Counted from the stretch's first letter, positions 1 to 9,415 are shown. The stretch is DNA of 64,000 nucleotides from Planctomycetaceae bacterium (GCA_012729315.1 JAAYDI010000194.1:54590-118589), one strand, 5' to 3'. Notes: a model not told the origin generated them from the letters alone. Translations and numbers: made by a program.

Positions 1-171
1 AGTATGCAACAGACTCCTAAGGTTGTACGCATCGGAAGCAGGCACTCTGACTCCGGCCGGCCTGCGGCACATGCCACGCAGTACGCCACGCGCGGTTTGT
101 TGCGGCCCCGGTGGCCGCCGGTTAGTTGGCTACCTTACGGCTCGGCCGCCCCCATCGTGTACGGTTCCCTG

Positions 172-233
172 CCCAGGGTGCGCCGCGGAAGCGCGGCGAC
201 CCCTGGGCTTTGGAGTGTAACGCCTTCGGCGTA
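172..233. repeat. Multi-hairpin palindromic element (REP-like)
   Basis: Nested and adjacent inverted repeats are visible. CCCAGGG at 172-178 pairs with CCCTGGG at 201-207. Inside it CGCCGCG at 181-187 pairs with CGCGGCG at 192-198 around a GAAG loop. ACGCC at 220-224 pairs with GGCGT at 228-232 around TTC. This composition resembles the dispersed palindromic units that are common in planctomycete intergenic DNA; that family assignment is from memory. Only one copy lies in this window. Confidence 0.55.
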
Positions 234-301
234 TTCAGAAGCTCGGCATGACATTGGCGCGTTCCCACGGAAAGAGGCTGTACCCGGCTCACTTGGCGGT
301 G

Positions 302-412
302 GCGCTCGCCGGCCGCTGACGCTGGATTTGCCGAGAAATGCTGCGATACCAATTCGTCGCCGTTCCGCCACGCGACCAAAACAACCGCATATTCCGGACA
401 CTCTTCGAACAC
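302..412 (-). pseudogene. Possible decayed small gene fragment
   Basis: Reading from a GTG at 412, the minus strand encodes about 37 residues with a natural protein look (for example EECPEYAVVLVAWRNGDEL). The frame is open back to a TAA at 449-451. After about residue 37 the frame becomes arginine-rich and passes through the palindromic element at 172-233, so the 3' part does not look coding. I do not recognise the family. It may be a truncated gene, or chance. Confidence 0.25.
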
Positions 413-520
413 CTGCTGGACGTCGCTACCTAATCCCCTAAAGTGCAGTTACGGTGGGGGCGGCGGATTCTGGCGCCAGTGCGGCATGTACTGCTGCCAC
501 CGCCCGGAGATTCATGGGGG

Positions 521-1078
521 ATGTGTTGCATGGCCGCTGGCATGGCTTGTCATATCGGCATTCTGACGGTTTCGGATCGGGTCAGTCGTGGTGAGTACGC
601 CGATCGTGGTGGTCCCGCGATTGACGATTATCTCACGGACGTGCTCAGCTCGCCCTGGAAAGCTGTTGCGCGCGTGGTGCCCGACGAGTTGCCGCGGGTG
701 TGTGACGCGTTGTGTGACATGGTCGATAACGCAGGCTGCTGTCTGGTGATTACGACGGGGGGCACTGGCCCGGCGCCGCGCGACATAACGCCGGAAGCCA
801 CGGAATCGGTCTGCCAGAAGATGATGCCCGGTTTCGGCGAGCTGATGCGGCAAGTCTCGCTGCAGAAGGTGCCGACCGCCATCCTGTCTCGCCAGACGGC
901 CGGGATTCGCGGTACGTGCCTGATCGTCAACCTGCCGGGCCAGCCTCGCGCCATTGTCGAATGCCTGGACGCCGTGTTTCCGGCGATTCCCTACTGCCTG
1001 GATCTGATCGGTGGTCCGTACCTGACCACCAGAGAACCGCGTCTGGTGGCCTATCGGCCGAAGAAGCCGAAGAAGTAG
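521..1078 (+). CDS. mog: Molybdopterin adenylyltransferase (MogA)
   Basis: The product adenylates molybdopterin, the step before molybdate insertion in molybdenum cofactor synthesis, and acts in the cytoplasm. The N-terminal strand ILTVSDRVSRGEY, the molybdopterin-binding loop TTGGTGPAPRDITPEA, and the later segments MPGFGELMRQ, PTAILSRQ and NLPGQP follow E. coli MogA closely. The full domain is present and ends in a lysine-rich tail. Three nearby ATG codons (521, 530, 542) compete as starts. The homology begins at 542 and none has a strong Shine-Dalgarno sequence, so the true start may be 542 (178 residues). No other cofactor gene lies nearby. It converges with the next gene. Confidence 0.9.
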   Translation: MCCMAAGMACHIGILTVSDRVSRGEYADRGGPAIDDYLTDVLSSPWKAVARVVPDELPRVCDALCDMVDNAGCCLVITTGGTGPAPRDITPEATESVCQKMMPGFGELMRQVSLQKVPTAILSRQTAGIRGTCLIVNLPGQPRAIVECLDAVFPAIPYCLDLIGGPYLTTREPRLVAYRPKKPKK

Positions 1079-1147
1079 AGCAGCGCGTACCGGCCTGCGT
1101 TCTGCGTGAGCGCCTCGTGCGTTGGAGGAGAGGAGGCACGTCAGCCG

Positions 1148-2368
1148 TCACTTGGCCTGGCACCGCCGCAGCGACATCAGCGCGAAGGCGGTCCCGTACT
1201 GCTGGTGGTAGTTGTACAGCGGGTAGTCCCACCAGGACCCGTCCTTCTCCTGCAGGCTCAGCAATACAGTCGCCAGGTGTGCCTGGAACTCACCTTGCTC
1301 GTCGGCCGGCAGCTGTTCGATACAGAGGGCCGCATAGTAATGGCCGTAGTAGTAGAAGTAGCCGGCGACCTGGAACCAGGACTCGTGCGGGATGGGGCGT
1401 TTGCGGCCGATGCTGAGCCACCCGTTGCGCGCAAACAGACGGTGGAGCCAGGTCTTGAGCACTTCGTCCGTGATGCGCTGGTCGCCCCAAATTCGGAGTG
1501 CCAGGTTGCAGGCCTGCGACCGCCCCAGGCTGCCAGCCGGGCGGTTGATCAGCTGCATCGGCTGGTATTTCATGTACTCGCCATACAGGTAGCTGAAGTC
1601 CGGTTTCTGCTGGCGGTAGAGCGATGCCAGCGCTCGCTGGGTGAGTTTCTCGGGGGGCGGGGCCCCGATCTGCTGTGCTTCATGGAACGCCACGAGCACG
1701 GTGGCGGACAGGAAACTGGTTGAATCGGTCGCCGGTTTCTGGCTCCCGACGCGGAAGTCATAGTAGCCCCAGCCGCCATCGACCGACTCGTACCGTTCCA
1801 GATAGTCATACTGTGTCCGCAGCAGTTCGAGGATCTGCTGCTGCTTCTCCGGCTGGCCGGCGTGCCGCCGGAACATCTGTACCAGCGCGTGGATCGCGTA
1901 GCCGTGTCCCCACACATTGTAGATCGCCACCTCGTCCGCCCGGCGCAGGACCGGCAGGTTGGCGAACAGCCATTGTTCACCGCGATCGATTGCGGCGGGC
2001 ACCTCCGCGCGGTCTGAGCGAACTTCGATCAGCGCGCTGATGCACATCGCCGTCACGGCGGTGCGAAACGCATGGTGGGCGCCGGGGACAGGCGCGTAGA
2101 CATTCAGCCCCTTGGTGCGTTCAGGGGTACCCCACGAACCGTCCGGGTTCTGGTCGGCCAGCAGGAACTGGACACCGCGCTCGATGGCCTCCTGGATCGC
2201 GGCCTCCTCCGGCATGGCCACCGGCGCCAGCGTGGGCACCTTCGTGCCAGGCGCCTCGGGTGCTGCAACCGGGTCCTGTCCCAACGCGCCGGACGCGACC
2301 GACAACAGGAGCATCAGCCCGCCGGTGACCCACAGGCCACCCCGGTATGTCGCCTGGCGAATGATCAT
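1148..2368 (-). CDS. Secreted prenyltransferase/squalene-cyclase-fold protein
   Basis: This 406-residue protein has an N-terminal signal peptide (hydrophobic about residues 13-30, ending at ALGQD). The rest carries helical alpha/alpha-toroid repeats with QW-like motifs: QNPDGSWGTPE near residue 74, VDGGWGYYDF, and a C-terminal EKDGSWWDYP. These are typical of the terpene-cyclase and prenyltransferase superfamily. The catalytic DxDD of squalene-hopene cyclase is not seen and the protein is short and exported, so a cyclase reaction is unlikely; planctomycetes have many such proteins of unknown role. It starts 45 bp after the HlyD-like gene on the same strand with AAGGAG upstream, so the two are probably co-transcribed. 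Confidence 0.75.
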   Translation of the reverse strand: MIIRQATYRGGLWVTGGLMLLLSVASGALGQDPVAAPEAPGTKVPTLAPVAMPEEAAIQEAIERGVQFLLADQNPDGSWGTPERTKGLNVYAPVPGAHHAFRTAVTAMCISALIEVRSDRAEVPAAIDRGEQWLFANLPVLRRADEVAIYNVWGHGYAIHALVQMFRRHAGQPEKQQQILELLRTQYDYLERYESVDGGWGYYDFRVGSQKPATDSTSFLSATVLVAFHEAQQIGAPPPEKLTQRALASLYRQQKPDFSYLYGEYMKYQPMQLINRPAGSLGRSQACNLALRIWGDQRITDEVLKTWLHRLFARNGWLSIGRKRPIPHESWFQVAGYFYYYGHYYAALCIEQLPADEQGEFQAHLATVLLSLQEKDGSWWDYPLYNYHQQYGTAFALMSLRRCQAK

Positions 2369-2413
2369 GGGTGTACGATCTCCTTCGTGCTGCGTCCCAC
2401 GGCGTGCTCTGCC

Positions 2414-3898
2414 TTACGGCGTCTCTGGTTTCTGGAGCAGGATCTCCTCACCCGCCTGAAGCCCCTGGAGAATCTCCCAGGTCTGATCCGACTTCTGGCC
2501 GACGACGACCTTGCGTTCTTCCGGCTTGTCGGCCGCCGTCTTGACATACACGAGGTTGCGTTCGCCGTCGGCCGGATTTTCGAACACGGCGGCGGCGGGC
2601 ACCGTGAGCGCGTCCTGCTTCTCGTAGGCGATCAGTTTCAGAGTGCAGGCCATGCCGGGTACGACCGGCTTGGCCTGTTCGTCGAGCGTCACGCGCACAT
2701 AGCCATCGAAGGTGCCTGGCCCGATGGGGAACGGCGACACGTGTTCGACCACGCTGGGCAGATTCATCTCCGGATAGCCGGCGGGGATGGCCGTCCCCGC
2801 GACCCCCTTGGTCAGGCGATGCAGGTCTTTTTCGGTGACGTCTGCCCGCACGCGTAGCGGTCGTGGAGCGACGATCGTGATGAACACGTTGTTGGCCTGC
2901 AGCTTGCCCCCTTCCTGAAGCTGGTTGGCCAGGGTGTCAACGCCGGGCCACTTGCCGCGTGTGCAGCGGCCGTAGTACACGTATCCATCCGCCGGCGACT
3001 CGACGGCCATGATCTGGCGGTCGGCCATCAACTCCTCGATCTTCCGCTCGGCACGCTGGATGTCGACGACTTGCTTGGCGCGTTCCAGCTGTTGCTTCTC
3101 GAACTGCACGGGCAGCGTGGCACGCGTCTTGGCCAGCGCGATCTCGGCGCGTTTCGCCGCATCGGTCAACTGCTGCTCCTGCCGCGGAATCTCCTGCTCC
3201 AGCGTCCGTTTGGTGCGCAACTCCGTCGACTTGAGATAGAACTTGCTCTGTTCCACTTCGTTGCGCGCCCGCTTGAGTACGATCTCTTCCGTCTCTTCAG
3301 TCAGATCGTCGGCTTTGTACATCTGCTCGAGCTGTTTGAGTTCCTCCTCCGCATACTCCAGCGACTGCTGCGACCTCTTTAACGTGTATTTCGCCGTTTC
3401 CTCCAGGAACGAGCGGTTGATCTTCAAGAAGTAGTTCAGTTCCTCGTCGGCGATCTTCTTGGCCAGCGCGCTGGCCTCCAGGTCCAGGGGGAGGGTTGTC
3501 TTGGTGGTGTCGAGTTCCGTGTCGGTCATCTGGAGCGCCAGCTTGCTGAGCTGGAGCGCTTTCTCCTGGTCCTGCAGTTGCTCGTCGATCTCCTTCATGT
3601 CGAGCCATACCAGGGTCTCCCCCTTCTGGACGCGCTTCCCATGCGGGACCGCCTTGAGCACAGTGAAAGTGGACCAGGTCTTGGGGGCCAGCGCCACAGG
3701 CCAGGTCTCTTCCGCCTCGAAGGTTCCAGCCACCTCCACTACGATCTTGAACGGTTCCTGCTTGACCTTGTGTGTACCGCTGGTGGCGGCGGCCGGCTGC
3801 GCAGGCTCCGGCTTCGGCTGCTCCTGCCCGAAGCTCCCGGGGACGACGGTCAGCAGACACAAGACGATCGCGCAAAGGTACATACCAGAACGCGTCAT
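2414..3898 (-). CDS. HlyD/RND-adaptor-like periplasmic protein
   Basis: This is a 494-residue periplasmic adaptor-like protein with a signal peptide (residues 1-25, ending GSFGQ). A half lipoyl domain follows (about 45-100, VPHGKRVQKGETLVWLD), then a very long alpha-helical coiled coil (about 100-300), the returning lipoyl half, a beta-barrel domain and a membrane-proximal C-terminal domain (VVVGQKSDQTWEILQGLQAG). Adaptors of this type couple an inner-membrane pump to an outer-membrane channel. No pump or TolC-like gene lies nearby. The start at 3898 is chosen for its AGAGGAG; an upstream in-frame ATG at 3946 lacks one. It probably leads an operon with the toroid protein downstream. Confidence 0.8.
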   Translation of the reverse strand: MTRSGMYLCAIVLCLLTVVPGSFGQEQPKPEPAQPAAATSGTHKVKQEPFKIVVEVAGTFEAEETWPVALAPKTWSTFTVLKAVPHGKRVQKGETLVWLDMKEIDEQLQDQEKALQLSKLALQMTDTELDTTKTTLPLDLEASALAKKIADEELNYFLKINRSFLEETAKYTLKRSQQSLEYAEEELKQLEQMYKADDLTEETEEIVLKRARNEVEQSKFYLKSTELRTKRTLEQEIPRQEQQLTDAAKRAEIALAKTRATLPVQFEKQQLERAKQVVDIQRAERKIEELMADRQIMAVESPADGYVYYGRCTRGKWPGVDTLANQLQEGGKLQANNVFITIVAPRPLRVRADVTEKDLHRLTKGVAGTAIPAGYPEMNLPSVVEHVSPFPIGPGTFDGYVRVTLDEQAKPVVPGMACTLKLIAYEKQDALTVPAAAVFENPADGERNLVYVKTAADKPEERKVVVGQKSDQTWEILQGLQAGEEILLQKPETP

Positions 3899-3990
3899 GG
3901 AAGCATCTCCTCTTGAGGTGTACAGGGGGCAACCCGTGGTGCGCACATGTCCAACTGTACGCCATCGTAATCCAGGGGAGTACCGAATGC

Positions 3991-4920
3991 CTAGCGGGGC
4001 AGGGGGGCCGGAACCCGCTGCCCCTCCCCCAGCCGGATCTCAAACAGCTTCGGCCAGTCCTTGCCCGTCACAAACAGCCGCTGATGCTGCGCATCGTAGG
4101 CGATCCCGTTGAGAACCGCATCGCGGTGCGGGCGCTGACCGGCCGGCCAGAGACGGGTCAGGTCGATCCAGCCGAGCACCCGCCCGGTCGCCGGCGAAAT
4201 CCGGACAATCTGGTCCTCGTACCAGACGTTGGCGTAGATCTCCCCCTCTACATACTCCAGTTCGTTCAGCCGGTTGATCCGGCGCGAGCCATCCCGTACC
4301 ACAAGCTGACGCTGTACCGTGAATGTCGCCGGATCGAGGAACCGGAGCGTGGCCGTCCCATCGCTCATGATCAGCTGGCGGCCATCGCAGGTCAGCCCCC
4401 AGCCTTCACCCTGGTAGGAGCGGCGCTGTAGCTCGTGGAACGTCGCCGGATCGTAGTAAATGGCCGTGCGGTTCTTCCAGGTGAGCTGGATCAGCTGATT
4501 CTCCCAGAAAGTGATCCCCTCACCAAACAGATCGGCGCTGAGGTTGTGCTGCTGCAGCACTCGGCCCGTCTCCAATTCCACCTTGCGCAGCGACGACTCC
4601 CCATAGTTCCCTGTTCCTTCGTACAGCAGACCGTCACGGAAGACGAGACCCTGACAGAATGCCCGCGGGTCGTGGGGAAACGACTGCACCACCGTGACAC
4701 CCTGCAGCGGGGCCCGCGACGGACGCTCCCCACTCCGCTGCCAGACGACCAGCCCGATGGCCAACAGCATAACTGCCATGGCGACGGCCAACGGTCGCTG
4801 CCAGCGCACGCCAGCTGGCCCCGCCACGTCGTCCGGTGCCGACGCCGCTGCGGGCCGCGGGCGTCTCGTCGCAGAGAGTTGCTGTTTCACAGGCGATACG
4901 TGTGTGGTCACGGATACCAA
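3991..4920 (-). CDS. Glutaminyl-peptide cyclotransferase (beta-propeller type)
   Basis: The product resembles the plant/bacterial-type glutamine cyclotransferase, a beta-propeller that converts N-terminal glutamine of exported peptides to pyroglutamate. It opens with a basic, Ala-rich segment and one transmembrane helix (about residues 45-62, LAVAMAVMLLAIGLVVW), so the enzyme faces the periplasm. Family segments include SFPHDPRAFCQGL, YEGTGNYGESSLR, FGEGITF, MSDGTATL, NELEYVEGEIYANVW and NGIAYD near the end. No ATG is in frame at the 5' end; TTG at 4920 or GTG at 4911 or 4890 are possible starts. It stands alone, divergent from eboE. Confidence 0.85.
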   Translation of the reverse strand: MVSVTTHVSPVKQQLSATRRPRPAAASAPDDVAGPAGVRWQRPLAVAMAVMLLAIGLVVWQRSGERPSRAPLQGVTVVQSFPHDPRAFCQGLVFRDGLLYEGTGNYGESSLRKVELETGRVLQQHNLSADLFGEGITFWENQLIQLTWKNRTAIYYDPATFHELQRRSYQGEGWGLTCDGRQLIMSDGTATLRFLDPATFTVQRQLVVRDGSRRINRLNELEYVEGEIYANVWYEDQIVRISPATGRVLGWIDLTRLWPAGQRPHRDAVLNGIAYDAQHQRLFVTGKDWPKLFEIRLGEGQRVPAPLPR

Positions 4921-5012
4921 GCCGTTGCCGGAATGCGATACCTACGGCATCCGGCACCCGGCAGCAGGATCGGCTAAAATCAAGCTGCTGGTTGCTGCGC
5001 GCTGCCGCGGAC

Positions 5013-5033
5013 TTATGAGTTATGAGTAATGAG
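5013..5033. repeat. Heptamer tandem repeat upstream of eboE
   Basis: TTATGAG, TTATGAG and TAATGAG follow one another directly, followed by TTATTA. This AT-rich patch stands out in a GC-rich leader and lies about 55 bp before the eboE start. It may serve as a promoter region, but no clear -35/-10 pair can be asserted. Confidence 0.6.
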
Positions 5034-5087
5034 TTATTACGGATTCCCGCGCTGCGAGCAAGAGACAATCGGACAATCGCCGTTTCC

Positions 5088-6275
5088 ATGCGCTATCAGC
5101 TAGCATACTGCACGAACGTCCATGCGGGCGCCGACCTGGCGCGGACCAGGGCCAATCTGCACCACTATGCGCGGGCTGTCAAAGAGCGATTCTCTCCGCA
5201 GGCACCGATGGGGATTGGGCTCTGGCTGGCTGCGCCGGCCGTGCGGCAGCTTCTGGCGACACGCCGGCTGGCCGAGCTGGCCGGCTGGCTGGCCGATTGC
5301 GGGTTAGTTCCTTTCACGCTCAATGGTTTCCCGCAAGGGGACTTTCACGAGCCGATTGTGAAGCACCGCGTATATCGTCCGACGTGGTGGGAACGGGACC
5401 GTGTCGAGTACACGCTGGACCTGATCGCGGTTCTCGACGCATTGTTGCCGGCGCGTCTGGAGGGCAGTATTTCCACGTTGCCCATTGCGTGGGGGCATCC
5501 GCCTCCGAGCTGTGCGCAGTTGCAGCTGGCGGCAAGGCATCTGGACGAGGTGATCTCGCGGCTCGCCCGCCTGGAGGCCGAGACGGGGCGTCTGATCTAC
5601 ATCTGTCTCGAGCCGGAACCCGGCTGCGTGCTGCAGCGCAGCAGCGACGTGGTGTGGTTGTTTGAGGAAGTGCTGTGGCCGGTGAGTCAGCGGCCGGATG
5701 CGGTGCGGTACGTCCGCGTCTGCCACGACATCTGCCACGCGGCGGTGATGTTCGAAGATCAGCGGGAGGTGTTGGCCCGCTACGCGGCACATGGGATCCG
5801 CGTGGGCAAGGTCCAGGTATCTTCGGCGGTGCGGGTCGACTTTGATGCGCTCGAGCGCGGGGCACGACAGCAAGCGAAACAGGCGCTGGCGTCGTTCGCA
5901 GAGGATCGTTATCTGCACCAGACGTGTGTGCGATCAGCGACTGGCGGCGAAATCCAGTTCTTTGAAGACCTGCCGCAGGCGCTCGAGGCTGTGCAGCCCA
6001 GCGGCCAGTGGCGCGTGCATTTCCACGTGCCGATCTACCTGGATCGGTTTGGTCACCTCCAGGGCACTCAGGACGACATCCGGAGCTGTTTGCAGGCGGC
6101 AGGCCAGCACGCCGACCTGCAGCACTTCGAAGTGGAAACGTATGCCTGGAGCGTGGTGCCGCAGGCTCTCCAGCAGGCGGACCTGGCCGCCGGCATTGCC
6201 AGGGAGATGCAGTGGTGTGCGGACCTGGGTGCCGGCGGGTGGTGTGAGACGCCGGGCGGCCAGTGCGGGGCATGA
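5088..6275 (+). CDS. eboE: EboE-like metabolite traffic protein (TIM barrel)
   Basis: This 395-residue protein matches the EboE family: it opens with MRYQLAYCTNVHAG, continues with FTLNGFPQGDFH, and carries TIM-barrel segments related to xylose isomerase (LEPEPGCVLQ, VCHDICHAAVMFED, VKVQVSSA-like stretch, HFHVPIY). In other bacteria eboE belongs to the eboA-F cluster, thought to move a polyprenylated precursor across the inner membrane. No other ebo gene is visible here, so the protein acts with partners elsewhere or has been repurposed. The start is set where homology begins; an in-frame ATG at 5022 would add 22 unrelated residues. Confidence 0.8.
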   Translation: MRYQLAYCTNVHAGADLARTRANLHHYARAVKERFSPQAPMGIGLWLAAPAVRQLLATRRLAELAGWLADCGLVPFTLNGFPQGDFHEPIVKHRVYRPTWWERDRVEYTLDLIAVLDALLPARLEGSISTLPIAWGHPPPSCAQLQLAARHLDEVISRLARLEAETGRLIYICLEPEPGCVLQRSSDVVWLFEEVLWPVSQRPDAVRYVRVCHDICHAAVMFEDQREVLARYAAHGIRVGKVQVSSAVRVDFDALERGARQQAKQALASFAEDRYLHQTCVRSATGGEIQFFEDLPQALEAVQPSGQWRVHFHVPIYLDRFGHLQGTQDDIRSCLQAAGQHADLQHFEVETYAWSVVPQALQQADLAAGIAREMQWCADLGAGGWCETPGGQCGA

Positions 6276-6289
6276 CGGGGGACTGAATG

Positions 6290-6304
6290 GCCAGCGGGCC
6301 TGGC
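6290..6304 (+). terminator. Hairpin after eboE
   Basis: GCCAG at 6290-6294 pairs with CTGGC at 6300-6304 around a CGGGC loop, 14 bp after the eboE stop codon. No T-run follows, so termination is only a guess. Confidence 0.3.
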
Positions 6305-6348
6305 ACACCGGTTGCCTGCCTCATGGAAGGACAAGGCTCGGATAATCC

Positions 6349-6382
6349 GTGACACGGTGGGATTGTGACACACGGCAGGATT
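6349..6382. repeat. Imperfect tandem duplication between eboE and an oxidoreductase
   Basis: GTGACACGGTGGGATT at 6349-6364 is followed by GTGACACACGGCAGGATT at 6365-6382, an imperfect 16/18 bp duplication. It lies between two genes that converge here (eboE and the oxidoreductase ending at 6432). Confidence 0.55.
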
Positions 6383-6431
6383 GAGACAGGCTGTTCGCGA
6401 CCCGCGCCGCGGCGGATCGGAACGCGCGACT

Positions 6432-7754
6432 CTAGACGTCCGGAATCTCAAACCCTTGGCGTTGAGGTCGCCACACCAGCGCGTTCGCCTCGTCATCGCC
6501 GACGAACTGCTCCCGGCTGGGATCCCAGTGCAGCCGGCGGCCGATCCAGCGCGCGATGTTGCCCAGGTGACAGACGGTTGTCGAGCGGTGTCCGATCTCG
6601 ACATCGGCCCGCGGCATGTCCCGCGACTGGATACAGGCGATCCAGTCGGCCAGGTGCGCGCCGGTGTCGTGCGGGGTGCGGAAGTCGCCAGACTTCAACG
6701 CTTCGGCGACGATCTCGGGCGGATCACTCTGAAGGTAGTTGCGGTCGATCGTGATCGTGCCCTGATCGCCAATGAACTTGCCCCCGCCGCGTTTGCCGTC
6801 ATCTTCGAGTTGGACCACGACACCGTTGGCGTAGCGAAAACGCACGTGTGGCCGACCGCACAGCTTGTTGCCGTCCGCAATCGAGCCGGTCTGCGTGTAG
6901 GTCGGCGGCTGGAACGGTGCGCCTTCCGTCCAGATTTCCACGGGCCCGGTGTCGTCTGTGCCCAGGGCCCACTGGATCTGATCGAACCCGTGCGATCCCC
7001 AACCTGTCATTTCGCCTCCCGACCACGGTCGGAAGGAGATCCAGCCCGGGTTGGCCCGCGGGATCTGGATATCCCGGTTGTAGGGCACCACCTCGGTCTG
7101 ACCGCACCACGTGTCCCAATCCAGTCCGGCAGGGATGGGCTGGGCGGGGAGCGCGCATTGCCAGGGGCTTTCGTAGTTGGCCGCAATCACCAGTTGGATT
7201 CGGCCGATGGCACCGTTGCGCACCAGTTCGCAGCCCAGCCGGTTCAGCGCAATCGATCGCTGTTGGCTGCCAGTCTGGAACACGCGCCGGTACTTGCGCA
7301 CGGCGTTGACCAGCTGGCGTCCCTCCCGGATGGTCAGTGTCATGGGTTTCTCGAGATAGACATCCTTGCCAGCCTGGCAGGCAGCGATGGCGGGCAGCGT
7401 GTGCCAGTGGTCGGGCGTCGCGATGACGACCGCGTCGATCTCGTTGGATTCCAGGATCTGGCGGTAGTCCCGGTATGCGCGGCACTGGTGCTGGGCGGCG
7501 GCGGCCTCCGCGGCGGGCAGGTTGCAGTCCGCGATGGCGACGATCCGGGCGTTCTTGGGCAGCGCTTCCCGCAGATCCTTAGCGCGCCGGCCGGCACCAA
7601 TACAGCCGATGTGCACGCGGTCGTTGGCGGCAGGCTGTCCGCCGGCTCGCAACCTTCCACTTGGCATGGTCACAGGAACAGCTGCGGCCGCGGCAAGCAG
7701 GGAGGCACGCGTGAGGAAACCACGGCGCGAAACAGTCTGGTGGGGTGTGGACAT
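6432..7754 (-). CDS. Gfo/Idh/MocA oxidoreductase with Tat leader
   Basis: This 440-residue protein carries a twin-arginine leader ([18 protein letters not shown]), so it is probably exported folded. The Rossmann motif GCIGAGRRA (near residue 48), the ATPDHWH segment, the cofactor-site EKP (YLEKPMTL) and the catalytic-region motif [15 protein letters not shown] are all present, as expected for NAD(P)-dependent sugar dehydrogenases. Planctomycetes have expanded this exported family, and the substrate is unknown. It is divergent from a second family member across 291 bp, which probably holds both promoters. The start is the ATG before the Tat motif. Confidence 0.88.
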   Translation of the reverse strand: MSTPHQTVSRRGFLTRASLLAAAAAVPVTMPSGRLRAGGQPAANDRVHIGCIGAGRRAKDLREALPKNARIVAIADCNLPAAEAAAAQHQCRAYRDYRQILESNEIDAVVIATPDHWHTLPAIAACQAGKDVYLEKPMTLTIREGRQLVNAVRKYRRVFQTGSQQRSIALNRLGCELVRNGAIGRIQLVIAANYESPWQCALPAQPIPAGLDWDTWCGQTEVVPYNRDIQIPRANPGWISFRPWSGGEMTGWGSHGFDQIQWALGTDDTGPVEIWTEGAPFQPPTYTQTGSIADGNKLCGRPHVRFRYANGVVVQLEDDGKRGGGKFIGDQGTITIDRNYLQSDPPEIVAEALKSGDFRTPHDTGAHLADWIACIQSRDMPRADVEIGHRSTTVCHLGNIARWIGRRLHWDPSREQFVGDDEANALVWRPQRQGFEIPDV

Positions 7755-8045
7755 GGTCGTACCTGCAGATTCGGGACCTATCGAGTGTTTCCGGTGCGAT
7801 CTCCGGCCGGAGTCTACTGTACCACAGGCGGTGGGCCAATGCAGCATCGTCGGCTTACTTGTTAGCCGTGCTTACAGAGCGGACCGGTGAGCCCAACAGC
7901 TGCGCTGCGTGAGGTTGTCCGCTCGGAAACGGACGTTGCGATCGACGCTCTCTGGCAATGCTCACAGCTACTGAATAGGATGGCCGGTACTGTGACGGGT
8001 CACCGCCATTCCATTTCCTGCTCCCTGCGCTGTGAGGTTGGTGTC

Positions 8046-9404
8046 ATGAACACGCTGGACAAGTCAAGCGGATCGGGTCAGAGATCGCGTCGTGAGTTTC
8101 TGCGGCGGACCGGGCAGGCGGTCGCCGTCTCTGCCTTGGCCTCGCTCGCGGTGCCGCGGTGCCATGCCGCGGAGAATTCGACGATCCGGCTCGCACTGGT
8201 CGGTTGTGGAGGCCGCGGGACGGGAGCGGTGGAAAACGCGCTGGTGACCAAGGGGGGCCCGATCCAGCTTTATGCCATGGCCGATCTGTTCGAGGATCGA
8301 CTGCGGGCCAGTCACAATGCCCTGCAGACCAGGTTTGCCGGTCAGGTGGATGTGCCGCCCGAGCGGCAGTTCATCGGGTTCGATGCCTACAAGAAGGCGA
8401 TCGACTGTCTGGGGCCGGGCGATGTTGTGCTCCTGACCACCCACGCGGCGTTCCGCCCGATGCATCTGGAGTATGCCGTGGAGAAGGGAGTGAACGTCTT
8501 CGCCGAGAAATCGTTCGCCACGGACGGACCGGCCGTGCGACGCTGGCTGAAGGCGGCCGAGCTGGCGGGGCAGAAGAACCTGAAAGTAAGTGTCGGATTC
8601 ATGTGGCGGCATTCCATGGCGCGTCAGGAAGTGATCAAGCGTATTCACGACGGCGCGATTGGCGATCTGCACACGCTGCGGATCTACCGCGTCCATGGGC
8701 CGGTTCAGTGTCCGCCGCGCGCCAAGGACCAGAACGAGGTGATGTTCCAGTTACGGACCCCCAATAGCTTCACGTGGGTGTCGGCGGGATTCTTCATCGA
8801 CTGGCACTGCCATAACATCGACATCGCCTGCTGGACCAAGGGAGCGTGGCCGGTCAAGGCGCAGGGAATGGGCGGCCGCTGCTACCCGGAGGCCGGCAAC
8901 CAGTTCGATCACTACACAGTCGAATACACCTTTGCCGACGGCGCCAAGCTGTTTGCATTCTCGCGCCACATGGCCAATTGCTGGTCGACCTACGCCGACT
9001 ATGCGCACGGCTCCAAGGGATCGGCCGTGCTGATGGCCGACCTGAGCGAACCCAGGCCATGCATTTACAACAGTCAGCGGATTGGCGAAGACCGGCCGGT
9101 GTGGGAGTTCGGCCAGAACGATCCGAATCCATACGATGTGGAGTGGCAGGTGCTGGTCGACGCGATCCGGCAGGACACGAAGCACAACGAAGCCATCCGC
9201 GCGGGCGAAGCGGATGTCGCGGCTCTGATGGGCCGCGCGGCGACGCACACAGGACAGGAAGTCACCTGGGACGAGATCATGCAGTCCGAGTTCCAATTCG
9301 TGAAGGATATCGACCACCTGACCTTCGATACCCCGGCACCTGTCCAGGAAGGGCCCGATGGCGTCTATCCGGCGCCCCAGCCGGGGATTACCCAGGAGTA
9401 CTGA
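8046..9404 (+). CDS. Gfo/Idh/MocA oxidoreductase with Tat leader
   Basis: This is a 452-residue second member of the family, with a Tat leader (SRREFLRRTGQAVAVSALASLA). The nucleotide-binding motif is GCGGRGTG. The usual EKP reads EKS (FAEKSFATD), a variation at a position that contacts the nicotinamide. The catalytic-region segment is DWHCHNIDIACW. The C-terminal half contains the beta-sheet substrate domain. A glycoside hydrolase gene starts 11 bp downstream on the same strand, so the pair are probably one transcript and the oxidoreductase may act on its product; that is inference. Confidence 0.88.
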   Translation: MNTLDKSSGSGQRSRREFLRRTGQAVAVSALASLAVPRCHAAENSTIRLALVGCGGRGTGAVENALVTKGGPIQLYAMADLFEDRLRASHNALQTRFAGQVDVPPERQFIGFDAYKKAIDCLGPGDVVLLTTHAAFRPMHLEYAVEKGVNVFAEKSFATDGPAVRRWLKAAELAGQKNLKVSVGFMWRHSMARQEVIKRIHDGAIGDLHTLRIYRVHGPVQCPPRAKDQNEVMFQLRTPNSFTWVSAGFFIDWHCHNIDIACWTKGAWPVKAQGMGGRCYPEAGNQFDHYTVEYTFADGAKLFAFSRHMANCWSTYADYAHGSKGSAVLMADLSEPRPCIYNSQRIGEDRPVWEFGQNDPNPYDVEWQVLVDAIRQDTKHNEAIRAGEADVAALMGRAATHTGQEVTWDEIMQSEFQFVKDIDHLTFDTPAPVQEGPDGVYPAPQPGITQEY

Positions 9405-9415
9405 GGCACACCACA

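Larger units (their letters stand above)
1..520. other. Leader region with no confident intact gene
   Basis: I see no intact gene here. The region holds a palindromic multi-hairpin element at 172-233 and, on the minus strand, a short stretch of protein-like sequence at 302-412 that runs into non-coding sequence. Open frames on the plus strand show no recognisable domain. Confidence 0.6.
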
